Source of the DNA: JACMMS01 sp043772865
GTDB taxonomy: Bacteria > Pseudomonadota > Gammaproteobacteria > Burkholderiales > Methylophilaceae
Assembly (NCBI GenBank): GCA_043772865.1
Contig: JAYVFU010000047.1
Location: forward strand, 1 to 16,836
Length of the DNA stretch: 16,836 nucleotides
Direction of reading: 5' to 3'
Shown here: positions 1 through 7,894 of the stretch, piece after piece
Layout: every line of letters starts with the position of its first letter
Position numbering within the stretch: the first letter of the stretch is position 1
Notes under the pieces: generated by a model
Database searches by the model: none
What the model was told of the DNA's origin: nothing
The model's input: the letters and a program-made list of their open reading frames with translations, nothing else
Program-made: the position numbers and the translations under genes

Positions 1-513
1 AGTGATTCCGAATTATTTAGCCACGCCATTGGTGGCTTACAAAAATATTTACCAGCATCCATGGCGCTTTTAGCGCCATTTGTAAATTCATATCGCCGAT
101 TAGTGCGTAATACTGCAGCACCGATAAATGTGCAATGGGGCCGAGATAATCGTACCGTAGGCATTCGCGTTCCAGAATCAACTAAAGCCGCACGTCGTTT
201 AGAAAATCGTGTTGCAGGCGTTGATGCTAACCCCTACATTGCCATGGCAACTACTTTAGCCTGCTGTTATTTAGGCATGATGAATCACATCAACCCAACT
301 CAAGAGCTTGCAGGCAATGGCTATAACCATGAGTATGAATTGCCTCGTAGCTTAAATGCAGCGATTGATTTATTGCGTGCAACACCTGCATTACATGAAG
401 TATTAGGTGAAAGTTTTATTACGCTATATCTATCAGTTAAAGAATTGGAATATGAAGAATTTATGAAAGTGATCAGCCCGTGGGAACGTCGCCACTTGTT
501 ATTACATGTTTAA
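1..513 (+). CDS. puuA: Gamma-glutamylputrescine synthetase-like glutamine synthetase, C-terminal part (5' end outside window)
   Basis: The frame is open from base 1 and ends at TAA 511-513, giving 170 residues of the C-terminal catalytic domain of a type I-like glutamine synthetase. Visible family motifs are NVQWGRDNRTVGIRVP (ATP/glutamate-binding arginines), the RRLENR segment with its metal/substrate Glu, and AGVDANPYIAMA. The adenylylation-site tyrosine segment of true GlnA is absent, as in PuuA-type enzymes, which ligate glutamate to putrescine using ATP in the cytoplasm. The neighbouring spuC, pot, puuB and puuC genes support a role in polyamine catabolism rather than ammonia assimilation. 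An ATG at 61 is internal to the domain and is not the start. It is clearly paralogous to, but distinct from, the complete synthetase at 12437. Confidence is high for the family and moderate for the substrate. Confidence 0.88.
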   Translation, partial: SDSELFSHAIGGLQKYLPASMALLAPFVNSYRRLVRNTAAPINVQWGRDNRTVGIRVPESTKAARRLENRVAGVDANPYIAMATTLACCYLGMMNHINPTQELAGNGYNHEYELPRSLNAAIDLLRATPALHEVLGESFITLYLSVKELEYEEFMKVISPWERRHLLLHV

Positions 514-553
514 TTAAATGCCACTAAAAACTAAGAAAATGAAAGCTTAAGCT

Positions 554-1939
554 ATGACTGAGCAAATTATATTTGATACACCCAACCTAAAACAACGCGA
601 TAGCGCACATTATTTACATCCATTTACCGATACTAAAGATTTAGCAAATACGGGTGCAAGAGTCATCACACGTGGCCAAGGTGTATATATTTGGGATTCT
701 GATGGTAATAAAATATTGGATGGCATGTCTGGTTTGTGGTGTGTGAATGTTGGCTACGGTCGTCAACAGTTAGTAGATGCCGCAGCAAAACAAATGACTG
801 AGCTACCTTACTACAACAGTTTTTTTAATACATCAGTGATTCCAGCCATTGAGTTGGCAGAAGTCATGACGGCGATCACGCCGCCTCAGTTTAACCACTT
901 CTTTTTTACTAACTCAGGTTCTGAGGGTAATGACACTATTTTACGTATGGTACGTCGTTATTGGGATATCAAAGGTCAGCCCTTTAAAAAAACCTTTATC
1001 GCACGTAAAAATGCTTACCACGGTAGTACAGTGGCGGGTGCCTCATTGGGCGGCATGACCTATATGCATGAACAAGGCGATTTGCCTATCCCAGGTATTG
1101 TACATATTGAGCAGCCCTATTATTTTGAGCATGGCCAAGGCTTATCACCAGAAGCATTCGGCTTAAAAGCTGCAGGCTGGTTAGAAGAGAAAATTTTAGA
1201 GATTGGTGCAGATAAAATTGCAGCGTTTATTGGCGAACCAGTGCAAGGTGCTGGCGGCGTGATTATTCCACCACCAGGCTATTGGCAAGAAATTGAGCGT
1301 ATTTGTAATAAGTATGATGTGTTACTGGTATCAGATGAAGTGATTACGGGATTTGGACGTTTAGGCAAATGGTTTGGTTGTGAATATTTCGGTATAAAAC
1401 CAGACTTAATGACCTTTGCTAAAGGTGTTACCTCTGGTTATATTCCATTAGGCGGTGTTGCTGTGGGTGACCGTGTGGCGAATGTGCTCATTGAAAGCGG
1501 TGGTGACTTCAACCATGGCTTTACTTATTCAGGGCATCCTGTTGCATGCGCGGTTGCTTTAGCCAATATCAAGCTATTACAAGATGAATCTATTGTGGAG
1601 CGCGTAAGTGATGACACTGCACCATATTTGCGCAAAACCTTTTTGGAATTAGCTAATCATCCATTAGTTGGGCTCACCGAAACCTGCGGCTTAATGGCTG
1701 GATTAGTGCTTATGCAAAACAAAGATACGCAAACATTATTTGATGCAGATCATGGGGTTGGCATGATTTGTCGCCGCCATTGTTTTGCTAACGGGGTCAT
1801 TATGCGCGCTGTAGGTGACAGAATGATTATTGCACCTCCATTAGTGATAACACATGAAGAAATCGACCAAATGATGTCTCTTATCAAGCTATCATTGGAT
1901 CAAACACTCGTTGATGTAAAAAATTTAAACTTGATTTAA
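554..1939 (+). CDS. spuC: Putrescine/polyamine:pyruvate aminotransferase (class III, SpuC-like)
   Basis: This 461-residue protein is a complete class III PLP aminotransferase of the SpuC type. The N-terminal HYLHPFTDTKDL and the DGMSGLWCVNVGYGR stretch are typical of omega-amine:pyruvate/polyamine aminotransferases. The cofactor phosphate-binding SGSEGND lies near residue 120. Asp261 in SDEVITGFGRLG should contact the PLP pyridine nitrogen, and Lys290 in TFAKGVTSGY is the Schiff-base lysine. The expected reaction is putrescine (or cadaverine or a polyamine) plus pyruvate to the aminoaldehyde plus alanine. The start at 554 gives the normal family length; no strong ribosome binding site is visible, only a purine-rich stretch upstream. 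It lies 40 nt after the synthetase fragment, so co-transcription is likely. It offers a gamma-glutamyl-independent route to 4-aminobutanal. Exact amine preference cannot be read from sequence. Confidence 0.88.
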   Translation: MTEQIIFDTPNLKQRDSAHYLHPFTDTKDLANTGARVITRGQGVYIWDSDGNKILDGMSGLWCVNVGYGRQQLVDAAAKQMTELPYYNSFFNTSVIPAIELAEVMTAITPPQFNHFFFTNSGSEGNDTILRMVRRYWDIKGQPFKKTFIARKNAYHGSTVAGASLGGMTYMHEQGDLPIPGIVHIEQPYYFEHGQGLSPEAFGLKAAGWLEEKILEIGADKIAAFIGEPVQGAGGVIIPPPGYWQEIERICNKYDVLLVSDEVITGFGRLGKWFGCEYFGIKPDLMTFAKGVTSGYIPLGGVAVGDRVANVLIESGGDFNHGFTYSGHPVACAVALANIKLLQDESIVERVSDDTAPYLRKTFLELANHPLVGLTETCGLMAGLVLMQNKDTQTLFDADHGVGMICRRHCFANGVIMRAVGDRMIIAPPLVITHEEIDQMMSLIKLSLDQTLVDVKNLNLI

Positions 1940-2177
1940 GTAGGTTTGTTAATGCAAAACGTGCATTTAGCCATGCGTTTAAGTTTAAAAAAACGGCTGA
2001 GTTTTATTGTTGTACTATTAAAAACATCATGTAATATTTAGTGATAGTAATAATGTCATTTAAGTGGTTACATAAAGCCTGTATTAGTATTTGGCAGGTT
2101 GTAAGGCACATTTAATGCTTGATTTACTTGTTTTTTAAGCGTTTTAACTTATCTAACTTAACTTAGGGAAAAACATA
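1940..2177 (+). other. AT-rich intergenic region before potF, possible promoter region
   Basis: These 238 nt hold no convincing gene. A small hairpin AATGCA/TGCATT sits at 1951-1967 with a 5-nt loop but is not followed by a T-run, so it is a poor terminator. A weak sigma70-like pair TTGTAC (2010-2015) and TAATAT (2032-2037) with a 16-nt spacer is possible but poorly matched. TAACTTA occurs at 2145-2151 and again at 2154-2160, running into a third ACTTA just before the potF ribosome binding site. A separate potF promoter here is plausible from the gap length alone. Confidence 0.35.
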
Positions 2178-3329
2178 ATGAGATTACTCAACAAAAGTTT
2201 CACGAAAAAGTATTTAGCCGCCCTCCTTGCTGGCTTAACAATGATTAGCTTAGCGTCGTGCGGCAAAAAAGCAGAAGAAAGTAAAAAAGTAGCTGAAGAA
2301 GAAAAAGTACTCAATATTTATAATTGGTCAGATTATATTGCGCCAGACACCATTGCTAATTTTGAAAAAGAAACTGGCATTAAAGTGCGTTATGATATTT
2401 TTGATAGTAATGAAATTTTGCATGCAAAATTAATGGCAAAAAATACAGGTTACGATATTGTAGTGCCGAGCTCTAATTGGGCAAAGCTACAAATGGAAGG
2501 TGGTTTATTCCAAAAATTAGATAAATCAAAATTAACCAATTATGGCAATTTAGACACGGGCATTTTAAAACAAATGTCTGTACTAGACCCAGGAAATGCG
2601 TACTTGGTTGACTGGTTGTGGAGCTATAACACCGTTGGCATTAATGAAGATAAAGTTAAAGCAGCGCTTGGTGATATGCCCATGCCAGAAAATGCTTGGG
2701 ATTTAGTATTTAATCCGAAATATACCAATAAATTAAAATCATGCGGTATCACTTTCTTAGATACGCCTACAGATGTTTTTCAAGCGGCTTTGCATTACAT
2801 AGGCAAACCTGTAGTCAATGGACCAGCTGAAGATTACCAACAAGCTTTTGATATGCTGATGAAAGTACGCCCTGATATCAAGCGCTTTTCTTCAGGAGGT
2901 CAGATTGATGATTTAGCCAGTGGTAATGTATGTGTAGCTTATGGCTGGGCTGGTGACTTTAACCTGGCACGCAAGCGCTCAATTGAAAATAAATCAGAGC
3001 AAAAAATTGTCGCATTAGTACCAAAAATGGGTGGATTAATGTTTATGGATACGATGGCGATTCCTGCAGATGCGCCACACCCTGACAATGCGCATAAATT
3101 TATCAACTATGTGTTACAACCTAAAGTAATTGCGGCGATTACTAATACGGTTACTTACGCCAACCCTAATAAAGCAGCAACAGAATTTCTTGATCCTGAA
3201 ATTAAAGATAATAAATCTATCTTTTTAAGTGATGAGGATGTTGCCAAATTAGTCCCTCCAAGTGTGGAAGACAGTAAAACAAAACGTATCATCACACGTT
3301 TATTTACTCAGTTTAAAACTGGTACATAA
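2178..3329 (+). CDS. potF: Putrescine-binding protein PotF of the ABC importer, predicted lipoprotein
   Basis: This 383-residue protein captures putrescine for the PotFGHI importer. Residues 1-28 form a signal peptide with basic n-region, hydrophobic core and lipobox L25-A26-S27-C28, so it should be lipid-anchored at Cys28, unlike soluble E. coli PotF. The mature part matches PotF closely: YNWSDYIAP (W50, S51, D52, Y53), the FEKETGIKV stretch, KSCGITFLD, the GWAGD ligand-binding Trp/Asp, FMD, and TYANPNKAAT. The position corresponding to PotF Glu185 appears to be Asp199 (TPTDVF), a conservative change at an amine contact. TAGGGA upstream serves as ribosome binding site for ATG 2178. It begins after a 238-nt gap and is followed by a structured 109-nt gap before potG. 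Preference for putrescine over spermidine is inferred from PotF rather than PotD resemblance. Confidence 0.93.
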   Translation: MRLLNKSFTKKYLAALLAGLTMISLASCGKKAEESKKVAEEEKVLNIYNWSDYIAPDTIANFEKETGIKVRYDIFDSNEILHAKLMAKNTGYDIVVPSSNWAKLQMEGGLFQKLDKSKLTNYGNLDTGILKQMSVLDPGNAYLVDWLWSYNTVGINEDKVKAALGDMPMPENAWDLVFNPKYTNKLKSCGITFLDTPTDVFQAALHYIGKPVVNGPAEDYQQAFDMLMKVRPDIKRFSSGGQIDDLASGNVCVAYGWAGDFNLARKRSIENKSEQKIVALVPKMGGLMFMDTMAIPADAPHPDNAHKFINYVLQPKVIAAITNTVTYANPNKAATEFLDPEIKDNKSIFLSDEDVAKLVPPSVEDSKTKRIITRLFTQFKTGT

Positions 3330-3352
3330 CTCCTAGCACTTCACTTGATTAA

Positions 3353-3401
3353 CTGCATGACTGCTACTTAGTTTTAAACAAGCTAAGTTGGAGTAATGCA
3401 G
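3353..3401 (+). other. Long imperfect hairpin between potF and potG
   Basis: Nested inverted repeats form one long stem. CTGCAT (3353-3358) pairs with ATGCAG (3396-3401), ACT (3360-3362) with AGT (3392-3394), and ACTTAG (3366-3371) with CTAAGT (3383-3388), separated by single mismatches. The inner stem can extend by T-G, T-A, T-A to a 5-nt loop. That leaves about 19 pairs with three mismatches. No T-run follows (the next bases are CCTTTAAAC), so it is not a classic intrinsic terminator. Its place right after the binding-protein gene suggests a transcript-stabilising or processing element that would keep potF mRNA above potGHI mRNA. That role is inferred. Confidence 0.55.
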
Positions 3402-3438
3402 CCTTTAAACTTTAGGATTCATTTTATGCGAGGTCAAC

Positions 3439-4569
3439 ATGGCGACAGCACCAAAACCAAAAGATGAAAAACAATCAGCACCAAAAGAAGTGTTATTACG
3501 TGTTGAAAGTTTAACTAAAATTTATGATGGTGCAGTAAAGGCGGTGGATGATGTATCACTGAGTGTAAATCGAGGTGAAATATTTGGTTTACTCGGTGGA
3601 TCTGGTTGTGGAAAATCTACACTGTTACGCATGCTAGCTGGGTTTGAAACACCCACCAAAGGTAAGATATTTCTTGAAGGGCAAGATATCACCAATCTAG
3701 CGCCCCACCAACGCCCTATTAATATGATGTTTCAATCTTATGCGCTTTTTCCACATTTAAGTGTGTGGGAAAACATTGCGTTTGGTCTTAAACGCGACCA
3801 CATGCCCAAGGATGAAATAGCGGCTCGAGTGGAAGCCATGTTGAGTTTAGCGCAGCTTAACAAATACGCGCAACGTAAGCCTCATCAACTATCAGGTGGT
3901 CAGCAGCAACGGGTTGCTTTAGCACGCAGCTTGGCTAAGCGCCCTAAACTATTATTACTTGATGAGCCATTAGGTGCGCTAGACAAAAAATTACGTGAAA
4001 CTACGCAATTAGAACTCGTTAATATTATTGAAGATGTGGGTGTCACCTGCGTATTAGTGACGCACGACCAAGAAGAAGCCATGACTATGGCCAGCCGCAT
4101 CGCGGTGATGTCTGAAGGTTACTTTTTACAAGTAGGGGCACCTGATACCGTATATGAAATGCCTAACAGCCGCAAAGTAGCTGATTTTATTGGCAATGTG
4201 AATATGTTCGAAGGGGTGATTGAAGAAGATGAGGCTGACCACGTCACTATACGTTGTGCTGAATGCGTACATTATGTTGGGCATGGCATTAGTGGCACTA
4301 GTGGCATGAACGTAGGTGTAGCATTAAGACCTGAAAAAATCATGCTTACAAAAGAAAAACCAGCGGGCGAATACAACTGGTGCGAAGGCGAAGTGATAGA
4401 AATTGTGTACTTTGGTGCTCACACCACTTATCACCTTAAACTTGCCAGCGGTAAAGTCATAAAAGCGCAAGAAATTAATAATACGCGAGATTTAAGCTGT
4501 GGTTTAACTTGGGGTGATCGTGCATACGCACATTGGAAAGACTTGGCGATGGTAGTATTAACTCATTAA
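3439..4569 (+). CDS. potG: Putrescine ABC importer ATPase PotG
   Basis: This 376-residue cytoplasmic ATPase powers the putrescine importer. In order it shows Walker A GGSGCGKST (residues 53-61, Lys59), a Q-loop in MFQSYALFPH, signature LSGGQQQ (from residue 151), Walker B LLLLDEP (Asp175-Glu176), and the H-loop His209 in VTHDQEEA. A C-terminal TOBE-type regulatory/dimer domain follows, with the usual VALRPEK motif. The length matches PotG/PotA-type spermidine/putrescine ATPases. GAGG at 3430-3433, five bases before ATG 3439, is a good ribosome binding site; the ATG at 3426 is in another frame and is rejected. potH follows after 12 nt. Assignment to PotG rather than PotA rests on the adjoining potF, potH and potI. 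Confidence 0.94.
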   Translation: MATAPKPKDEKQSAPKEVLLRVESLTKIYDGAVKAVDDVSLSVNRGEIFGLLGGSGCGKSTLLRMLAGFETPTKGKIFLEGQDITNLAPHQRPINMMFQSYALFPHLSVWENIAFGLKRDHMPKDEIAARVEAMLSLAQLNKYAQRKPHQLSGGQQQRVALARSLAKRPKLLLLDEPLGALDKKLRETTQLELVNIIEDVGVTCVLVTHDQEEAMTMASRIAVMSEGYFLQVGAPDTVYEMPNSRKVADFIGNVNMFEGVIEEDEADHVTIRCAECVHYVGHGISGTSGMNVGVALRPEKIMLTKEKPAGEYNWCEGEVIEIVYFGAHTTYHLKLASGKVIKAQEINNTRDLSCGLTWGDRAYAHWKDLAMVVLTH

Positions 4570-4581
4570 AGGAAATTCACC

Positions 4582-5487
4582 ATGAATACTTTAACACGCT
4601 ATTACCAAAGCTTATTTCAGGGGAAAAAACTTGTCATAGGCATTCCTTATGGCTGGTTTGCTTTATTAGTGGCAATTCCACTTCTTATTGTATTGAAAAT
4701 AAGCGTATCAGAAATGGAGCTTACTTCAGTTTCCAATATGATCGATTGGTCAAATGGCTGGCCAACCCTTAAGATTAATTTTTCAAGCTATCTTTTTATC
4801 GGGAGCGATGCGCTTTATATTAAAACTTATTTATCTTCTCTTAAATATGCACTGATTACTACCGTGCTTTGTTTAGTTGTTGGCTACCCATTTGCTTATT
4901 ACATGGCTCGCTCACCTAAGCATTTACAACCAATGTTGCTTATGCTCATTATGTTGCCATTTTGGACATCTTTTTTGTTACGCATTTATGCATGGAAAAC
5001 ACTGTTAGTTAGCAATGGCGTGATTAATAACATACTGATGAGCCTACACATTATTGATACACCATTACTCATGATGAACAATTCATTTTCATTGATTATT
5101 GGTATGGTGTATTCCTACTTGCCCTTCATGATTTTACCTTTGTATGCCAATTTATCTAAGCTAGATTTGCGCTACTTAGAAGCAGCGGCAGATTTAGGCG
5201 CCAGCCCATTTAAGGCATTTTGGCTAATTACCGTCCCATTATCTAAAGCGGGGATTATTGCGGGCTCTATGCTGGTATTTATTCCTGCTGTTGGTGAATA
5301 CGTTATTCCAGAACTACTCGGTGGACCAAGCACACTGATGATAGGCCGCGTATTGTGGGATGAATTTTTTAGTAATAACGATTGGCCTATGGCTTCTGCT
5401 GTGGCAGTGGTCATGATATTACTAATTTTAGTACCAATGGCGATACTCAATAAATATCAAGCAGAACAATCAGGGAGCAAATCATGA
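4582..5487 (+). CDS. potH: Putrescine ABC importer permease PotH
   Basis: This 301-residue integral inner-membrane protein is one half of the importer's transmembrane channel. Hydrophobic segments lie around residues 23-43, 85-108, 115-135, 168-188, 222-245 and 272-290, giving about six helices. The cytoplasmic EAA coupling loop is clear at residues 200-219 (EAAADLG followed by the conserved Pro219); it contacts PotG. The start at 4582 is supported by AAAGGAAA just upstream and a 12-nt gap from potG. Its 3' end overlaps the next start codon by four bases (ATGA), which points to translational coupling with potI. Length and order match the PotH family. Confidence 0.93.
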   Translation: MNTLTRYYQSLFQGKKLVIGIPYGWFALLVAIPLLIVLKISVSEMELTSVSNMIDWSNGWPTLKINFSSYLFIGSDALYIKTYLSSLKYALITTVLCLVVGYPFAYYMARSPKHLQPMLLMLIMLPFWTSFLLRIYAWKTLLVSNGVINNILMSLHIIDTPLLMMNNSFSLIIGMVYSYLPFMILPLYANLSKLDLRYLEAAADLGASPFKAFWLITVPLSKAGIIAGSMLVFIPAVGEYVIPELLGGPSTLMIGRVLWDEFFSNNDWPMASAVAVVMILLILVPMAILNKYQAEQSGSKS

Positions 5488-6329
5488 GCCTAGCCAGCAA
5501 TAAAGTCTTCGCCAAAGGTTGGATGATGGCGGTGTATGTGTTTCTGTATTTGCCCATCATTACACTGGTTGTATTTTCATTTAACGATTCAAGGCTAGTC
5601 ACTGTCTGGTCACATGCAAGCCTCCGTTGGTACAATGCACTTGTTAATGATAGCGATTTAATTTCTGCGGTGCTGTTATCGCTTGAAATTGCCTTTTTAT
5701 CAGCATTGATGTCGGTATTTTTTGGTACTTTTACCGCCTTTGCGCTACATCGCTACTCGCGTTTTAAAGGTCGCACCCTGCTCAATTCTATGGCAAGCAC
5801 ACCTTTAGTCATGCCAGATGTCATCGTGGGTTTATCTTTATTACTCATGCTGGTATCTATTCAACATTTGCTGGGTTTTCCACAACGTGGGTTATTTACT
5901 ATATTGCTGGGTCATGCACTTTTAGGTACAGCTTACGCCAACGTGGTGGTGACTTCGCGCCTGCGTGAAATGGATGTCAGATTAGAAGAAGCCGCTATGG
6001 ACTTAGGATGCAAGCCGTTTCAAGTGTTTAAACTTGTCACCTTTCCACTGTTAATTCCAGCGTTAGTATCAGCATTTTTACTCACCTTTACGCTGTCTTT
6101 TGATGATGTTGTATTGTCATCTTTCTTATCAGGGCCAGGTTATTCCACCATGCCAATGGTGATTTTTTCTCGCGCTAGGCTCGGGCTAAACCCAACTATT
6201 AACGCAGTTGCCACCGTGACAATTGTCGTCGTCAGCATGGCAGTTATCGCATCAAGCTTGTACCAATCTCACCAAGAACGTAAGCGTAAACGTGAAACAG
6301 CGCTAGCATACAGTGATAAAAACAGTTGA
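5484..6329 (+). CDS. potI: Putrescine ABC importer permease PotI
   Basis: This 281-residue inner-membrane protein is the second permease half and should pair with PotH. Six hydrophobic segments are visible, roughly residues 13-33, 62-88, 103-128, 137-155, 190-215 and 238-260. The EAA loop is at residues 169-188 (EAAMDLG with Pro188). It starts inside the last codons of potH, with GGGAG seven bases upstream as ribosome binding site. The C-terminus is short, charged and probably cytoplasmic (HQERKRKRE). A 40-nt gap with no terminator separates it from puuC, so transport and catabolic genes may share a transcript. Confidence 0.93.
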   Translation: MSLASNKVFAKGWMMAVYVFLYLPIITLVVFSFNDSRLVTVWSHASLRWYNALVNDSDLISAVLLSLEIAFLSALMSVFFGTFTAFALHRYSRFKGRTLLNSMASTPLVMPDVIVGLSLLLMLVSIQHLLGFPQRGLFTILLGHALLGTAYANVVVTSRLREMDVRLEEAAMDLGCKPFQVFKLVTFPLLIPALVSAFLLTFTLSFDDVVLSSFLSGPGYSTMPMVIFSRARLGLNPTINAVATVTIVVVSMAVIASSLYQSHQERKRKRETALAYSDKNS

Positions 6330-6369
6330 TCATTAAGTTAACCAAAGAAACTAAATTTAGAGATACATC

Positions 6370-7860
6370 ATGAGCGAAAAAATTATTCCGAATTGGCAAG
6401 CCTTAAGTAAAGAAATTAAGCTTGATGGACGTGCTTTTATCAATGGGCAACGCGTTTCTGCTTTAAATAGTGAGTTATTTGATTGTATTTCACCCATAGA
6501 TGGCAAAAAAATTGCAGAGATTTCTAGCTGCAATGGTGACGATATTAATGTTGCTGTAACTGCCGCACGCACAGCTTTTGAAGATGGTCGCTGGGCACAC
6601 AAAACACCACGTGAGCGCAAAAATATCATGTGCCATTTTAGTGAGTTGGTATTACAAAATGCCGAAACTTTAGCATTGATGGAAACGCTAGACATGGGCA
6701 AGCCAGTCAATTATAGCCTGAATGTAGATGTGAACTCAGCGGCGAATAATTTGCGCTGGTTTGGCGAGGCGATTGATAAAATTTATGATGAAATTGCCCC
6801 AACCCCCCGCACGGCATTAGCGCTCATTACGCGCGAGCCTATTGGTGTTGTAGGCGCCATTGTGCCGTGGAACTACCCCATGATTATGGCATGCTGGAAA
6901 ATCGCGCCATCGCTAGCGGCAGGCAATAGCATTGTGTTAAAACCATCAGAAAAATCATCACTCACTGCGCTTAAATTAGCAGAAATTGCTTTAGAGGCAG
7001 GCATTCCAGCAGGGGTATTTAATGTGGTTCCTGGGTTTGGGCATGAAGCTGGTAGCGCATTAGCATTACATATGGATGTCGATTGCATTGCGTTTACAGG
7101 GTCTACCAATGTTGGCAAAATGATCATGCAATATGCCGGTCAATCTAACCTTAAACGCGCATGGACTGAGCTGGGCGGAAAATCCCCGTTTATTGTGTTT
7201 GCTGATGCAGATATCGATGCTGCCGCTGAAAGTTGTATTTCCTCGATTTTCTTTAATCAAGGTGAGAGCTGCAATGCGCCTTCACGCTTGATTATTGACG
7301 CCTCTGTGCAAACACGTTTTTTAGAAAAAGCTTTGAGCTTAATGCCTCAATATCAGCCAGCAGACCCTTTAGCGGTTGATACGGTAATGGGTGCACTAGT
7401 TGATGAAACCCAACTTAACACCGTGATGCGCTACATTAACGCGGGCGTTGCCGAAGGAGCCCACTGCCTCACAGGTGGCAAACAAGTCATGACTGAAACG
7501 GGTGGTTACTATGTAGCGCCCACTATTTTCACTGAAGTGAATAACACCATGAAAATCGCACGCGAAGAGATTTTTGGTCCAGTGCTTTCTGTGCTGAGCT
7601 TTAATGATGCAAATGAGGCAATTCGCATAGCAAATGACACGCCCTATGGCCTAGCTGCTTCGGTATGGTCACGCGATATTAGTCGTGCACATATTGCCGC
7701 CAAAGCCTTGCGCGCTGGCACTATCCACGTGAATTGCTACGATGAAGATGACGTCACTGTGCCTTTTGGAGGCTTTAAACAATCTGGTAATGGACGCGAT
7801 AAATCTCTGCATGCTTTTGATAAATATACAGAACTCAAAACAACTTGGATAAAGCTGTAG
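6370..7860 (+). CDS. puuC: Gamma-glutamyl-gamma-aminobutyraldehyde dehydrogenase (PuuC-like)
   Basis: This 496-residue NAD(P)-dependent aldehyde dehydrogenase is expected to oxidise gamma-glutamyl-gamma-aminobutyraldehyde, and possibly free 4-aminobutanal, in the cytoplasm. Visible catalytic residues are Asn168 in VPWNYP, Glu267 in ELGGKSP (general base) and the nucleophile Cys301 in GESCNAPSRL. The EEIFGPVLSV motif is present. The C-terminal VPFGGFKQSGNGRDKS and YTELKTTWI are strongly PuuC-like. The start is at the first ATG after potI with a modest GAGA upstream; length is normal for the family. It is followed immediately by puuB. Enzymes of this kind are often broad for omega-aminoaldehydes, so it could also serve the SpuC route. 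Confidence is high for family and good for pathway. Confidence 0.9.
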   Translation: MSEKIIPNWQALSKEIKLDGRAFINGQRVSALNSELFDCISPIDGKKIAEISSCNGDDINVAVTAARTAFEDGRWAHKTPRERKNIMCHFSELVLQNAETLALMETLDMGKPVNYSLNVDVNSAANNLRWFGEAIDKIYDEIAPTPRTALALITREPIGVVGAIVPWNYPMIMACWKIAPSLAAGNSIVLKPSEKSSLTALKLAEIALEAGIPAGVFNVVPGFGHEAGSALALHMDVDCIAFTGSTNVGKMIMQYAGQSNLKRAWTELGGKSPFIVFADADIDAAAESCISSIFFNQGESCNAPSRLIIDASVQTRFLEKALSLMPQYQPADPLAVDTVMGALVDETQLNTVMRYINAGVAEGAHCLTGGKQVMTETGGYYVAPTIFTEVNNTMKIAREEIFGPVLSVLSFNDANEAIRIANDTPYGLAASVWSRDISRAHIAAKALRAGTIHVNCYDEDDVTVPFGGFKQSGNGRDKSLHAFDKYTELKTTWIKL

Positions 7861-7894
7861 TGTGGGCAACCAGCCGCCACCCCTGCTAAAAATT

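Noticed and set aside
61..63. ATG 61 as the start of a short glutamine synthetase-like gene
   Set aside because: The same frame is open and family-like back to base 1, so this Met is internal to a gene cut by the window edge.
1951..1967. Hairpin AATGCA-AAACG-TGCATT as terminator after spuC
   Set aside because: Short AT-rich stem without a following T-run; too weak to call.
2091..2108. Sigma54-like site TTGGCAGGTTGTAAGGCA before potF
   Set aside because: The GG-GC spacing is 11 rather than 10 and the TTGC element is missing.
4533..4772. Overlapping + strand frame across the potG end and potH start
   Set aside because: Out of frame with both well-supported genes and without family features or a ribosome binding site.
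7862..7894. GTG start for puuB one base after the puuC stop
   Set aside because: It adds a Pro-rich 11-residue stretch not seen in PuuB; ATG 7895 matches the family N-terminus (SYYEAS at residues 7-12). It stays possible as a coupling start.
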